NCBI RefSeq assembly: GCF_900112595.1 | Contig: NZ_FOMI01000001.1 | Span: forward strand, 62,001-126,000 | Source: Algibacter pectinivorans | Lineage (GTDB): Bacteria > Bacteroidota > Bacteroidia > Flavobacteriales > Flavobacteriaceae | DNA: 64,000 bases | Direction of reading: 5' to 3' | Shown here: positions 1 to 8,192 of the stretch, piece by piece | Position numbering within the stretch: the stretch's first letter is position 1 | Layout: each line of letters starts with the position of its first letter | Translations under genes and position numbers: made by a program | Notes under the pieces: generated by a model | What the model saw: only the letters and a program-made list of their open reading frames with translations | Told to the model about the DNA's origin: nothing | Database searches by the model: none

Positions 1-550
1 TTTAGAAATCAAAAATGAAATTCAAAAATTTCTAAACGAACTAAGAATTTTAGATTCCAACCAATATTATTATGAAAATACAGATATTCACATTACCATA
101 ATGTCTTTAATATCTTGCTATGCAGGTTTTAAACTTGAAGATATTGATGTGGCTAAATACAATAACCTAATTAAAAAGAGTTTATCAAATATTTCTGAGA
201 TTGAAATTGAATTTAAAGGCGTTACAGCATCCCCGTCTTGCTTTATGATTCAAGGGTTTATGAAAAATGAATCATTAAACAACTTAAGAAACAATTTAAG
301 AACGCATTTTAAAAGTTCTCATTTACAACAAAGTTTAGATAAGCGTTACACGATACAAACAGCACATACTACGGTGGTTCGTTTTAAAGAAAAATTAAAT
401 AATAAAACAGATTTTTTAAAAATTATTGAGAAATACAGGACACATAATTTTGGATCTTTTAAAGTAAAAAATATAGAATTGGTATATAATGATTGGTACC
501 AAAGAGTTAAATTTGTAAAGAAGCTATCGGAATTTAGTATTAAATATTAA
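1..550 (+). CDS. 2H phosphoesterase / 2'-5' RNA ligase-like protein (5' end outside window)
   Basis: The reading frame is open from base 2, so the gene starts before the window; the first ATG at 101 is internal. Just before that ATG the frame encodes HITI, and about 85 residues later HTTVVRF. These are the two H-x-T signatures of the 2H phosphoesterase superfamily (LigT, cyclic nucleotide and RNA 2',3'-cyclic phosphodiesterases), whose two histidines form the active site. The fold is small and cytoplasmic with no signal peptide in the visible part. The substrate cannot be told from sequence. It runs in the same direction as the DUF721 gene 147 bases downstream; an inverted repeat (CGCTAC, 6-base loop, GTAGCG at 599-616) lies between them. 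The family call is fairly safe because both motifs are present with proper spacing; the reaction is unknown. Confidence 0.7.
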   Translation, partial: LEIKNEIQKFLNELRILDSNQYYYENTDIHITIMSLISCYAGFKLEDIDVAKYNNLIKKSLSNISEIEIEFKGVTASPSCFMIQGFMKNESLNNLRNNLRTHFKSSHLQQSLDKRYTIQTAHTTVVRFKEKLNNKTDFLKIIEKYRTHNFGSFKVKNIELVYNDWYQRVKFVKKLSEFSIKY

Positions 551-697
551 AACCTAATTTGGGATAGTATTAAAAAGCCCAATCCATTCTCGGTAACCCG
601 CTACATATAGGTAGCGCCAAAAAAAATCCAGCTTTAATTAGACTTAATTTTATACTTTTAAACAAAATTTAAATTACATATATAAGTTAACTGTAGC

Positions 698-994
698 ATG
701 GCAAAACGAAACAACGAAAACCTAAGTATTAGTGACGCTTTAAAAGAGTTTGTTGAAACTAACAGGCTCGAAAAAGGATTAAACAAAGTAAATGTTGCTG
801 ATGCATGGGCTAACCTTATGGGTAACGGGGTTAATAATTACACCACATCAATAAATCTAGAGCGCGAAACACTTTATGTGCAATTGAGTTCTAGTGTGTT
901 AAGAGAGGAGTTAAGCTACGGTAAGGCGAAAATAATAACCATGCTTAACGAGGAACTAGGCAAAGAGATTATTAAAAAACTGGTTTTAAGATAA
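698..994 (+). CDS. DUF721 domain protein (DciA-like)
   Basis: 98 residues, the usual length of the short Bacteroidota DUF721 proteins. The conserved pattern is an N-terminal helix (ISDALKEFVE), a central AWANLMG with a YTTSINLERETLYVQLSSSVLREEL strand-helix part split by the core, and a basic C-terminus. DUF721 is related to DciA, a loader of the replicative helicase DnaB; that role is family knowledge and unproven for this short form. ndk lies nearby (1984), a neighbourhood I recall from other flavobacteria. Start codon chosen at the first ATG, preceded by an A-rich stretch typical of this phylum, with no clear Shine-Dalgarno. Cytoplasmic, no membrane segment. Confidence 0.8.
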   Translation: MAKRNNENLSISDALKEFVETNRLEKGLNKVNVADAWANLMGNGVNNYTTSINLERETLYVQLSSSVLREELSYGKAKIITMLNEELGKEIIKKLVLR

Positions 995-1056
995 TTATGC
1001 AACACGGCTTAGATAAAATATTTTAATAAAAACTAACGCGGTGTTATAATTTATAT

Positions 1057-1064
1057 TACCTTTG
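1057..1064 (+). promoter_or_regulatory. -7 promoter element of the first csp gene
   Basis: TACCTTTG matches the Bacteroidota housekeeping -7 element TAnnTTTG and ends 28 bases before the first csp start. Related octamers precede the other two copies: TACCTTCA at 1374-1381 (26 bases before the ATG) and GACCTTTG at 1667-1674 (35 bases before the ATG). A clear -33 TTTG was not found, so this is a supported guess that each copy has its own promoter. Confidence 0.4.
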
Positions 1065-1092
1065 AGACTTAATTTATTATAATACAAATACA

Positions 1093-1284
1093 ATGAGTAA
1101 AGGTACAGTAAAATTTTTCAACGATTCTAAAGGATTTGGTTTCATAGTTGAAGAAGACAACAACAAAGAACATTTCGTACACATTTCAGGACTTATCGAT
1201 GAAATTCGTGAAGGTGATGTTGTAGAATTCGATCTACAAGAAGGTAGAAAAGGATTAAACGCCGTAAACGTAAAAGTAGTCTAA
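1093..1284 (+). CDS. Cold shock protein, copy 1 of 3
   Basis: 63 residues forming a single cold-shock (OB-fold) domain. The RNP1 signature KGFGFI and RNP2 signature HFVHIS are both present, so it should bind single-stranded RNA or DNA and act as an RNA chaperone in the cytoplasm. It is the first of three tandem paralogues differing at only a handful of positions, mainly after the RNP1 motif (VEEDNN here, TEDDNN and TEEGSN in the others). It has its own terminator 29 bases after the stop, so each copy is probably a separate transcription unit. Flavobacterial Csp proteins of about 63 residues are the normal short form. Whether it is cold-induced cannot be seen. Confidence 0.95.
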   Translation: MSKGTVKFFNDSKGFGFIVEEDNNKEHFVHISGLIDEIREGDVVEFDLQEGRKGLNAVNVKVV

Positions 1285-1312
1285 CGATATACTATTTAAC
1301 AATTACAAGTAG

Positions 1313-1343
1313 AGCCTATCATTTATTTTGATAGGCTTTTTTT
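1313..1343 (+). terminator. Rho-independent terminator of csp copy 1
   Basis: A 9-base perfect stem (AGCCTATCA at 1313-1321, TGATAGGCT at 1329-1337) with a 7-base loop, followed directly by a T tract. It is nearly the same as the terminator after csp copy 2, showing that the duplication unit included the 3' flank. Confidence 0.85.
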
Positions 1344-1407
1344 GTTTATAGTGTTTTATAACTTTATTGGGTGTACCTTCACCAAATATTAATTTAATAT
1401 TTTAATA

Positions 1408-1599
1408 ATGAATAAAGGTACCGTAAAATTTTTCAATGATTCTAAAGGATTTGGTTTCATAACTGAAGATGACAACAACAAAGAGCATTTTGTACACATT
1501 TCTGGATTAGTTGATGAAATTCGTGAAGGCGATGCAGTGGAATTCGATTTACAAGAAGGTAAAAAAGGATTAAACGCAGTAAACGTAAAAGTAATCTAA
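1408..1599 (+). CDS. Cold shock protein, copy 2 of 3
   Basis: 63 residues, single cold-shock domain with RNP1 (KGFGFI) and RNP2 (HFVHIS). It begins MNKGTVKFF where the other two copies begin MSKGTVKFF. It has G instead of R at few positions (EGKKGLNAVNVKVI at the end). The gene body, the segment just after the stop (GATATACTAT) and the terminator are all close copies of the first unit, so copies 1 and 2 came from the most recent duplication as judged by the flanks. Presumed RNA chaperone; the three may differ in timing or temperature response, which the sequence does not show. Confidence 0.95.
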   Translation: MNKGTVKFFNDSKGFGFITEDDNNKEHFVHISGLVDEIREGDAVEFDLQEGKKGLNAVNVKVI

Positions 1600-1628
1600 G
1601 GATATACTATATAACAATTACAACTTAA

Positions 1629-1659
1629 AGCTTATCATTTATTTGATAGGCTTTTTTTT
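1629..1659 (+). terminator. Rho-independent terminator of csp copy 2
   Basis: Stem AGCTTATCA (1629-1637) with TGATAGGCT (1644-1652), one G-T wobble, 6-base loop and an 8-base T tract. It is a slightly decayed copy of the terminator after csp copy 1. Confidence 0.85.
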
Positions 1660-1709
1660 GTGGCACGACCTTTGCCTTGTATATAGTATTAATAATTAAA
1701 ATTTATACA

Positions 1710-1901
1710 ATGAGTAAAGGAACAGTAAAATTCTTCAACGATTCTAAAGGATTCGGGTTTATAACTGAAGAAGGTTCAAACAAAGAACATTTTGTTCACA
1801 TTTCTGGATTAATTGACGAAATTCGCGAAGGCGATTTAGTGGAGTTTGATTTACAGGAAGGCAGAAAAGGTTTAAACGCCGTAAACGTAAAAGTAGTTTA
1901 G
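1710..1901 (+). CDS. Cold shock protein, copy 3 of 3
   Basis: 63 residues with the same RNP1 and RNP2 motifs as the two copies upstream. An in-frame ATG at 1677 would add 11 residues, but the start at 1710 gives the MSKGTVKFF N-terminus shared with copy 1 and lies 35 bases after the -7-like element GACCTTTG, so 1710 is preferred. Its 3' flank is different from copies 1 and 2: it ends in a strong terminator shared with the convergent ndk gene. Third-codon positions differ from copy 1 more than the protein does, so selection has kept the protein. Confidence 0.95.
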   Translation: MSKGTVKFFNDSKGFGFITEEGSNKEHFVHISGLIDEIREGDLVEFDLQEGRKGLNAVNVKVV

Positions 1902-1928
1902 TACCACATACAGCACTTTTTTAAAACA

Positions 1929-1960
1929 AAAAATCTCGCAACTAAGTTGCGAGATTTTTT
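1929..1960. terminator. Bidirectional terminator between csp copy 3 and ndk
   Basis: Nearly perfect inverted repeat, AATCTCGCAACT and AGTTGCGAGATT, flanked by A tract on the left and T tract on the right. It can therefore stop both the rightward csp transcript and the leftward ndk transcript. Confidence 0.85.
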
Positions 1961-1983
1961 TATGTTTTATTATGGTGTAATAC

Positions 1984-2403
1984 CTAGAATTGGTCTCTTC
2001 CTGAAAAATGAAAAGCGCCTTCGATAGCCGCGTTATCATCACTATCACTACCATGTACTGCATTTTCACTTATAGAATCTGCAAACATTTTTCTAATAGT
2101 ACCTTCGGCAGCATCAGCTGGATTTGTAGCTCCTATTAAGGCTCTAAAATCGTCTACAGCATTTTCTTTTTCTAAAATAGCGGCAACAATTGGTCCACGA
2201 GTCATGTACGTTACTAATTCTGGAAAAAATGGACGCTCACTATGTATTGCGTAAAACTCCTCTGCATCTGCAGTTGTCATTTGTGTTAATTTCATTGCTA
2301 CAATTCTAAACCCTGAAGCTGAAATTTTTTCTAATATTGCACCGATGTGTCCTTTCTCAACAGCATCTGGCTTAAGCATTGTAAATGTTCTATTTGTTGC
2401 CAT
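1984..2403 (-). CDS. ndk: Nucleoside diphosphate kinase
   Basis: 139 residues, the usual length for this enzyme. It moves the gamma phosphate of ATP onto other nucleoside diphosphates through a phosphohistidine. The catalytic His is H117 in NAVHGSDS; the N-terminal [12 protein letters not shown] nucleotide-binding segment is also intact. Cytoplasmic. It is convergent with the csp genes and shares a bidirectional terminator with csp copy 3; the PhoD-like gene upstream is on the same strand, 49 bases away, so the two could be cotranscribed although their functions do not require it. Confidence 0.97.
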   Translation of the reverse strand: MATNRTFTMLKPDAVEKGHIGAILEKISASGFRIVAMKLTQMTTADAEEFYAIHSERPFFPELVTYMTRGPIVAAILEKENAVDDFRALIGATNPADAAEGTIRKMFADSISENAVHGSDSDDNAAIEGAFHFSGRDQF

Positions 2404-2452
2404 TATATTGTTTTAATTTTGTGCAAAAATACATTTAAATATTATTTTTATC

Positions 2453-3484
2453 CTAATACTTTTGTAAAAGTTCTTGTAGTATAATATTATCATTTCCACG
2501 CATTTCCATTTTTATTGCTTTTGTATCAAAATTTAATTTAAGCAAACCAAAACTAATTTGACTTACCACTTTACCAATTCTGTATGGATTAGGCTCCGAA
2601 CTAAATTTAGAATACGAATGTGTTAATCCACTTGATGTAAAATCTATTAATGGATAGTTTACACCATCAACATTCGTTTTAGAAAACTCTGAAATATGTC
2701 GGTCTCCAGAAAGCAATAAAACGCCTTTTGCTTGAGTTTTTTTTATGAGCTGCTTTAATTTATCGACTTCGTGAGGAAAATTACCCCAAGTTTCAAACCC
2801 ATGTTCTGCAGATAAAAACTGAATACTGCTAACAATTATATTAAAATCTGCGTTTGTTGCTTCTAGTTCTTTTTCTAGCCATTGCCATTGTTGGTTTCCT
2901 AAAACAGTACCTTCTCCATAATTATTTGGTTTATACCTTTTTGCAACGACATCATCATCAGTCAAGGCTGTTCTAAAATAACGTGTATCTAAAACTATAA
3001 TTTTTATTGCGCCTTTTTCTGTTTCAATAACTTCAGAATGATAAATACCTTCTCTATGCCTTCTTAAATCATGTTCTGGCACACTTAAGAAATCTAAAAA
3101 TAATTCTTGACTTTGCTGTTTTGCTTTAAACTCTGCGCCACCATCGTTTAAACCATAATCATGATCGTCCCAAGTGGCCAAAATTTTAGTACTTTGGGTT
3201 AGTTTTTTATACTCGGGTTGTTTTAATAATTGGTTGTAATCATCTTGCATTTCCTGTCTATCATCGGTATCAGAATATATATTATCGCCTCCCCAAATCC
3301 ATAAGTTTGGTTTATTACTTAATATATCATCCCAAAGTATATTCTCAATTCCTTGCTTATTACATGAGCCAAAAGCAATTACAAAATCACTACTTGTATC
3401 AACTTGAGCAGCTGTTTTATGTTTTACAGATTTACACGAAAAAACAAACAAACTCAAAACAATACATTTAAATACAAACTTCAT
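2453..3484 (-). CDS. PhoD-like metallophosphatase lipoprotein
   Basis: 343 residues starting with a lipoprotein signal (LFVFSC, lipidated Cys at about 17). The PhoD-type metallophosphoesterase core is visible: FGSCNKQ at the start of the mature part, WGGDNIYSD, TWDDHDYG and LSGDRHISEF near the C-terminus, which supply the metal-binding Asp, Asn and His residues. PhoD enzymes hydrolyse phosphomonoesters or diesters outside the cytoplasm, usually for phosphate supply. The protein is shorter than classical PhoD and lacks a Tat signal, which fits the lipoprotein subgroup common in Bacteroidota. No Pho box was recognised. Substrate uncertain. Confidence 0.85.
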   Translation of the reverse strand: MKFVFKCIVLSLFVFSCKSVKHKTAAQVDTSSDFVIAFGSCNKQGIENILWDDILSNKPNLWIWGGDNIYSDTDDRQEMQDDYNQLLKQPEYKKLTQSTKILATWDDHDYGLNDGGAEFKAKQQSQELFLDFLSVPEHDLRRHREGIYHSEVIETEKGAIKIIVLDTRYFRTALTDDDVVAKRYKPNNYGEGTVLGNQQWQWLEKELEATNADFNIIVSSIQFLSAEHGFETWGNFPHEVDKLKQLIKKTQAKGVLLLSGDRHISEFSKTNVDGVNYPLIDFTSSGLTHSYSKFSSEPNPYRIGKVVSQISFGLLKLNFDTKAIKMEMRGNDNIILQELLQKY

Positions 3485-3569
3485 TTTAAATAAATTTATA
3501 GGTTTAGATGCTATAAATGTACGTTAATCCATTTAAAGTATATATTATTAAATTGTATATTCGTGGCCT

Positions 3570-4589
3570 ATGAAAACACAAGATATTACAAGCCTAAAAC
3601 AGTTATTATCATCGGCTAAAAAAATAGTAATTGTACCCCATAAAAATCCCGATGGCGATGCTATTGGATCTACTTTAGGTCTTTATCATTATTTAAAAAA
3701 AGGCAATCATGATGTTACCGTTATAGCGCCTAATGATTATCCGCATTTTTTAAAATGGATTCCAGGTAACGAAAGCATTTTAAAACATGACACCCAAAGA
3801 GACACTTGTGAAGATTTAATTAATAATGTCGACATTATTTTTACATTAGATTTTAATGCTTTTCATAGAACCGGACAAATGGAAACCGTTTTAGCCCACA
3901 GTAAAGCGTTAAAAATAATGATAGACCATCATCAAGCACCAGACGACTATGCTACGTATACCTACAGCGATGTTAGTATGAGTTCTACCTGCGAAATGGT
4001 TTACAATTTTATTGACTTTTTAGGCGACGAACATCTAGTAGACAACACCATTGCAACTTGTCTTTATGTTGGTATTATGACCGATACAGGTTCCTTTAGG
4101 TTTAGATCTACCACTAGTAAAACACACGCTATAATTTCTAAACTCATAGATAAAGGTGCCAATAATAATGAAATACACAATAACGTTTACGACACTAACA
4201 GTTATGAGCGTTTACAGTTATTAGGTTGCGCCTTAACTAATTTAAAGGTAATACCGGAGTCTAGAGCCGCTTATATTACGCTTTCGCAAGACGAGTTACA
4301 AAAATATAATTATAAAAAAGGAGATACCGAAGGGGTGGTTAATTACGGTTTATCACTAGATGGTATAGTGCTTGCTGCTATTTTTATTGAAGATAAGAAC
4401 GAAGGCATAATAAAGATTTCTTTACGCAGTAAAGGCAATTTTTCTGTAAACGAAATGTCTAGAGCACATTTTGAGGGCGGCGGTCATACTAACGCTGCAG
4501 GTGGTAAAAGTGATTTAACCTTAACCGAAACGGTTGAAAAATTTATTAGTATATTGCCTAGTTATAACAAAGCACTAAATAATGAATAA
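3570..4589 (+). CDS. nrnA: DHH-family oligoribonuclease / pAp phosphatase
   Basis: 339 residues. The N-terminal DHH domain has HKNPDGDAIGS (residues 24-34) and the defining D119-H120-H121 motif; the C-terminal DHHA1 domain has GGGHTNAAGG. This is the NrnA architecture: Mn-dependent degradation of nano-RNAs from the 5' or 3' end and dephosphorylation of 3'-phosphoadenosine 5'-phosphate. It replaces Orn, which Bacteroidota usually lack. Its last 8 bases overlap the gldI start, so gldI and the next PPIase gene are probably translated from the same message. Divergent from the PhoD-like gene. Confidence 0.9.
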   Translation: MKTQDITSLKQLLSSAKKIVIVPHKNPDGDAIGSTLGLYHYLKKGNHDVTVIAPNDYPHFLKWIPGNESILKHDTQRDTCEDLINNVDIIFTLDFNAFHRTGQMETVLAHSKALKIMIDHHQAPDDYATYTYSDVSMSSTCEMVYNFIDFLGDEHLVDNTIATCLYVGIMTDTGSFRFRSTTSKTHAIISKLIDKGANNNEIHNNVYDTNSYERLQLLGCALTNLKVIPESRAAYITLSQDELQKYNYKKGDTEGVVNYGLSLDGIVLAAIFIEDKNEGIIKISLRSKGNFSVNEMSRAHFEGGGHTNAAGGKSDLTLTETVEKFISILPSYNKALNNE

Positions 4590-5124
4590 ATTACTTAACA
4601 TAGCCATAGTTTTACTAGTATTTAGCTGCAAAACTCCGGAAGCAAGACGCCCAATTTCGGTTACATCGGGCTCATTTATTGATGCCTCTGTAGAGCGCAA
4701 TAAAAAGCTAAACGCTAAAGAGAAAACTTCTATTGAAAAACTTATGACCCTTGAAAAAAAGGATTATATAGCCTCAGAAAGTGGCTTTTGGTATTATTAT
4801 AACACTAAAGTTGAAATAGATTCTTTAAAAACACCTGATTTTGGAGATGTTATTAACTACAACTATAATATAAAGGCTCTTAATGGTAGCGTTATTTACT
4901 CGACGGAAGACATAAAAACGCAAACCTACGCCATGGATAAAGAAGAGTTATTTACCGGCCTTCGGGAGGGTTTAAAACTCATGAAAACAGGCGAAACAGT
5001 TACTTTCCTTTTCCCTTCGCAAAAAGCTTATGGTTATTATGGCGATGAAAATAAAATTGGAAGAAATACACCTCTAATTTGCGAGGTAACCGTAAATTCT
5101 ATTACCCTAAATCAAAACCATTAA
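4582..5124 (+). CDS. gldI: GldI-type FKBP peptidyl-prolyl isomerase lipoprotein
   Basis: 180 residues. A lipoprotein signal (VLLVFSC) is followed by an FKBP domain whose late motifs (FTGLREGLKLMKTGETVTFLFP, read as GLREGLKLMKTGE, then AYGYYGDE) are clear. GldI is a Bacteroidota periplasmic isomerase needed for gliding motility and type IX secretion in Flavobacterium johnsoniae, probably by helping fold Gld or Por proteins. Position inside the nrnA-gldI-PPIase unit fits the gldI context. It overlaps nrnA by 8 bases and stops one base before the next ATG, so translation is probably coupled. Two type IX cargo proteins elsewhere in this window support a working system. Confidence 0.85.
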   Translation: MNKLLNIAIVLLVFSCKTPEARRPISVTSGSFIDASVERNKKLNAKEKTSIEKLMTLEKKDYIASESGFWYYYNTKVEIDSLKTPDFGDVINYNYNIKALNGSVIYSTEDIKTQTYAMDKEELFTGLREGLKLMKTGETVTFLFPSQKAYGYYGDENKIGRNTPLICEVTVNSITLNQNH

Positions 5125-5125
5125 C

Positions 5126-6250
5126 ATGTTATCAATACGTTTTATTAAAGTTTTATTGCTTGTTTTTGCAATGTATTTAACCTCATGTAAAGCACAATAC
5201 CCAGACCTAGAAGACGGTATGTACGCCGAGTTTGTAACAAGCAAAGGCGTCATGGTTGCTAAACTAGAGCAAGAGCTAGCGCCTATTTCGGTTGCAAATT
5301 TTGTATCCTTAGCCGAAGGTAATAACACCATGGTTAACGAAAAATACAAAAAGAAAAAGTTTTATAACGGTGTTATTTTCCATCGTGTTATCGACAAATT
5401 CATGATTCAAAGTGGCGACCCAAACGGTACAGGACAAGGTGGACCAGGTTATAAGTTTAATGGCGAGTTTAACGCCGCCTTAAAACACGACCAACCCGGA
5501 ATACTTTCTATGGCTAACTCTGGACCTAACACAAATGGTAGTCAGTTTTTTATAACCGAAGTTGCAAAACCACATCTTGACAACAAATACAATGTGTTTG
5601 GTAAATTGGTTATTGGTTTAGATGTTCAAGATTCTATATCGAATGTAAAAACAGATAGTAGAGACAAGCCATTAGAGGATGTAACCATAGAAGAATTAAA
5701 CATTATAAGAAAAGGTAAAGCCGCAAAACAATTTGATGCCCCTTCGGTATTTGAAAATCATTTTGCAGAAGTAGAACGCATTGAAAAAGAAAAAAAGGCG
5801 AAAGCCGAAGCGATACTAAAAGCCACGCTAGAAAAATTCGAAATGCAAAAAGCTAAGGCTATAACTTTAGAATCTGGCTTAAAATATTATGTTTCCGAAA
5901 AAGGAACCGGCGAAGGCTTAACCGAAAACACGCCCGTATTAACCCATTATGCGGTGTACTTTGAAAATGGAAAACTACTAGAAACTAGCAAATTGGAAAT
6001 TGCCGAAAAGCTAGATGCCGTTAACGAAAAACGTAAAGCCGCAAATAGATACAAACCTATTACGGCCGATATTGGTCCAGATGCACAAATGATAGCTGGT
6101 TTTAAAGAAGGCTTACAACAATTAAACGTTGGCGATAAGGCTACACTGTTTATACCTTACCATTTAGCCTACGGCGAAGCAGGATCTAGAGGTATTCCTC
6201 CAAAATCTAATATTATTTTTGAAGTTGAAATCTTAGAACTTCTTAATTAA
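5126..6250 (+). CDS. Cyclophilin-FKBP fusion peptidyl-prolyl isomerase lipoprotein
   Basis: 374 residues. After a lipoprotein signal (MYLTSC) comes a cyclophilin domain at about residues 30-195, with FHRVIDKFMIQSGDP and the NGSQFFIT core, then a charged helical linker rich in Lys and Glu (about 205-245), then an FKBP domain to the C-terminus (GFKEGLQQLNVGDKA, YGEAGSRGIPP). Two unrelated isomerase folds in one periplasmic lipoprotein suggest a broad folding helper for envelope proteins. It directly follows gldI with a one-base gap and is very likely in the same operon. Function of the pair in gliding or type IX secretion is an inference from context. Confidence 0.9.
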   Translation: MLSIRFIKVLLLVFAMYLTSCKAQYPDLEDGMYAEFVTSKGVMVAKLEQELAPISVANFVSLAEGNNTMVNEKYKKKKFYNGVIFHRVIDKFMIQSGDPNGTGQGGPGYKFNGEFNAALKHDQPGILSMANSGPNTNGSQFFITEVAKPHLDNKYNVFGKLVIGLDVQDSISNVKTDSRDKPLEDVTIEELNIIRKGKAAKQFDAPSVFENHFAEVERIEKEKKAKAEAILKATLEKFEMQKAKAITLESGLKYYVSEKGTGEGLTENTPVLTHYAVYFENGKLLETSKLEIAEKLDAVNEKRKAANRYKPITADIGPDAQMIAGFKEGLQQLNVGDKATLFIPYHLAYGEAGSRGIPPKSNIIFEVEILELLN

Positions 6251-6305
6251 ATTTTAACATTAATACCTCTATAAACCTTTATATTTACAGCGTAAAACAA
6301 AACCT

Positions 6306-7235
6306 ATGCAAGTATTAAAATTTGATTGGAACCCTATAACTGGGATTGATATTATTGGAAATTTCAAACTCCACTTTTATAGCCTTATGTGGGTTATTGC
6401 ATTTGTTATAGGTTGGTATATCATGAAACGTATTTTCACAAAAGAAAAAGTGTCTTTAGATTATTTAGACCCTCTTTTTATTTATACCGTTTTAGCAACT
6501 ATGTTGGGAGCGCGACTAGGGCATGTTTTATTTTATCAATCGGAATTAATTTCTGAAGATTTTTTCAGCATTTTTCTTCCTTTTAAATTTAAAGGTGGTT
6601 TTGAGTTTACAGGTTTTCAAGGGCTAGCAAGTCATGGTGCTGCTATTGGTATTATTGTTGGTATGTATTTGTATAGAAAAAAATACTACTATAAATCTTT
6701 ACTTTGGATTTTAGACCGTATTGTAATTACCGTAGCTTCCGGAGCTGTTTTTATTAGAATTGGAAACTTTATAAATTCTGAAATTATAGGAAAGGTAACC
6801 GATTCTAATTTTGGGGTACGTTTTATACAAGACCAATATTATAAAAGGGAAATTGTACAGCGTACAGGTATAAACGATGTTCAAAAAGCCTATAACGCTG
6901 TAACCGATAATGCACAGTTTCAAAATTTATTAGAGGCTGTCCCTTATAGACACCCATCGCAGCTTTACGAATCGTTTTGCTACATTTTTGTGTTTTTAAT
7001 TTTATTGTACTTCTATACCAAGACTAGCAAAAAAGACCAACCAGGATTTTTATTTGGTTTGTTTTTAGTTTTACTGTGGAGCATTCGTTTCTTTATAGAA
7101 TTTACAAAAGAACCTCAAGGCGAAGAATACATTAATTGGTTTGGTTTAAATACTGGACAATGGTTAAGTATACCTTTTGTATTAATAGGGCTTTATTTTA
7201 TGTTTGTCTACAAGCCCAAAACAGCAGGTAATTAA
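6306..7235 (+). CDS. lgt: Prolipoprotein diacylglyceryl transferase
   Basis: 309 residues with about seven membrane segments. Lgt moves diacylglycerol from phosphatidylglycerol to the lipobox cysteine, the first step in lipoprotein maturation. The diagnostic GARLGHVLFYQ and the signature region RIGNFINSEIIGK are present, as is the conserved SRPSQLYE-like HPSQLYES. It lies 55 bases after the isomerase gene on the same strand. There is an insertion between the RIGNF signature and HPSQLYE (about 45 residues) that I believe is typical of the Bacteroidota branch. Inner membrane. The many lipoproteins in this window are its substrates. Confidence 0.95.
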   Translation: MQVLKFDWNPITGIDIIGNFKLHFYSLMWVIAFVIGWYIMKRIFTKEKVSLDYLDPLFIYTVLATMLGARLGHVLFYQSELISEDFFSIFLPFKFKGGFEFTGFQGLASHGAAIGIIVGMYLYRKKYYYKSLLWILDRIVITVASGAVFIRIGNFINSEIIGKVTDSNFGVRFIQDQYYKREIVQRTGINDVQKAYNAVTDNAQFQNLLEAVPYRHPSQLYESFCYIFVFLILLYFYTKTSKKDQPGFLFGLFLVLLWSIRFFIEFTKEPQGEEYINWFGLNTGQWLSIPFVLIGLYFMFVYKPKTAGN

Positions 7236-7279
7236 AATTTCAAATAATAAAAACTAAATTCAAGAAAAGGAAATTTGTG

Positions 7280-7759
7280 ATGACTTTGAAACCTAACATT
7301 ATAGCACTTCTCTTATTTTTAGGTGTTTCTTTATTGAGTTGTAAGGAAGACAAAAAAGTTATTAAACAAACTGAAGTTAGCTTTACTAAAGAAGGTGAAT
7401 TAAGTATTCTAAAAGCTTCCGACACTACAGCAATAAAGCTTGATATTGAAATTGCTGATACCGATTTTGACATTCAAACGGGATTAATGTACAGAAATTC
7501 AATGGCCAACAACCAAGGCATGCTTTTTGTTTTTGATGATGAAAAAGAGCGTTTCTTCTACATGAAAAACACTAAAATCCCTTTAGATCTTATTTATATT
7601 AATGCTAACAAAGCTATTGTTAGTTTTCAAAAAAAGGCGAAACCTTTTGATGAATCTTCACTCCCATCAAATGCACCTGCTAAATATGTATTAGAAGTTA
7701 ATGCTGGTTTAGTTGATGTTTGGGGTATTGCTGTTGGAGATCGTTTATTGTTCAATTAA
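7280..7759 (+). CDS. DUF192 family lipoprotein
   Basis: 159 residues from the ATG at 7280; a GTG one codon earlier (7277) is also in frame but less likely. A lipoprotein signal (VSLLSC) leads into a DUF192 domain: the conserved sequence runs GLMYRNSMANNQGMLFVF, FYMKNTKIPLDLIYI, and YVLEVNAGL near the end. DUF192 proteins are small extracytoplasmic folds found across bacteria; their biochemical role is unknown. It is 44 bases after lgt on the same strand, an arrangement consistent with cotranscription. No metal ligands or catalytic residues can be assigned. Confidence 0.85.
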   Translation: MTLKPNIIALLLFLGVSLLSCKEDKKVIKQTEVSFTKEGELSILKASDTTAIKLDIEIADTDFDIQTGLMYRNSMANNQGMLFVFDDEKERFFYMKNTKIPLDLIYINANKAIVSFQKKAKPFDESSLPSNAPAKYVLEVNAGLVDVWGIAVGDRLLFN

Positions 7760-8140
7760 CAGCTAACTTAACAATTTTAGTTTTTCTAGATCTAAACAAT
7801 CAGCTAAAGAGAAACAGTTCTAAAAAGGTACTGATATAAAAACATGGCGCCTTTAAAATTATAATTCTTATTCATATTATTTATTCCATAACCTACACGA
7901 AGTGTAGCAGATAGTTGCGTTAGGGATTAAAACGGCATCCTTTTAAAGCTTTAAACTTATACTTGGTGTAGTAAATTTAATAAGCAATACTTTACATACA
8001 CCTTCCTATAGGCAAGTATATTGAACCTGTTCTTAGTCAAGACAAGGGTGCGATAACCTAGCTGTAGGCCGCCAGTCGCTCAATATGTCGATCTAATTTT
8101 AGTTACTACTCTAATAACTTAATGTTCGGATATTCCACAA
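7760..8140. other. Gene-free stretch between DUF192 gene and secDF
   Basis: No open frame of note. It contains a partial copy of the dispersed GCGTTAGGGAT repeat (7917-7950) and a 7-base palindrome (ACACGAAGTGT around 7894). On the minus strand, about 7766-7876, a short start-containing frame continues after one frameshift (ending in a run of Leu and Lys codons), which may be the last trace of a lost gene; the family could not be recognised. Confidence 0.4.
7917..7950 (+). repeat. Dispersed GCGTTAGGGAT repeat, copy A (5' half only)
   Basis: Starts GCGTTAGGGATT and continues AAAACGGCATCCTTTT, matching the first third of the copies at 36083 and 49105. The 3' half with AGCCCGACC and AACGCC is missing, so this copy is truncated. 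Confidence 0.6.
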
Positions 8141-8175
8141 AAAAAGCCTATTAACTTAAAGTTAATAGGCTTTTT
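8141..8175. terminator. Terminator of secDF
   Basis: Perfect 15-base inverted repeat (AAAAAGCCTATTAAC and its complement) with a 5-base loop. A tract on one side and T tract on the other let it work in both directions; it sits 18 bases after the secDF stop on the minus strand. Confidence 0.85.
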
Positions 8176-8192
8176 AAAAGGAAAAATTTGAG

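Noticed and set aside
1-100. Start of the first gene at 101
   Set aside because: The first H-x-T motif lies before 101 in the same frame, so the gene begins outside the window.
7766-7876. Minus-strand short frame with possible frameshift after the DUF192 gene
   Set aside because: Too short and no family recognised; kept only as a remark in the gap description.
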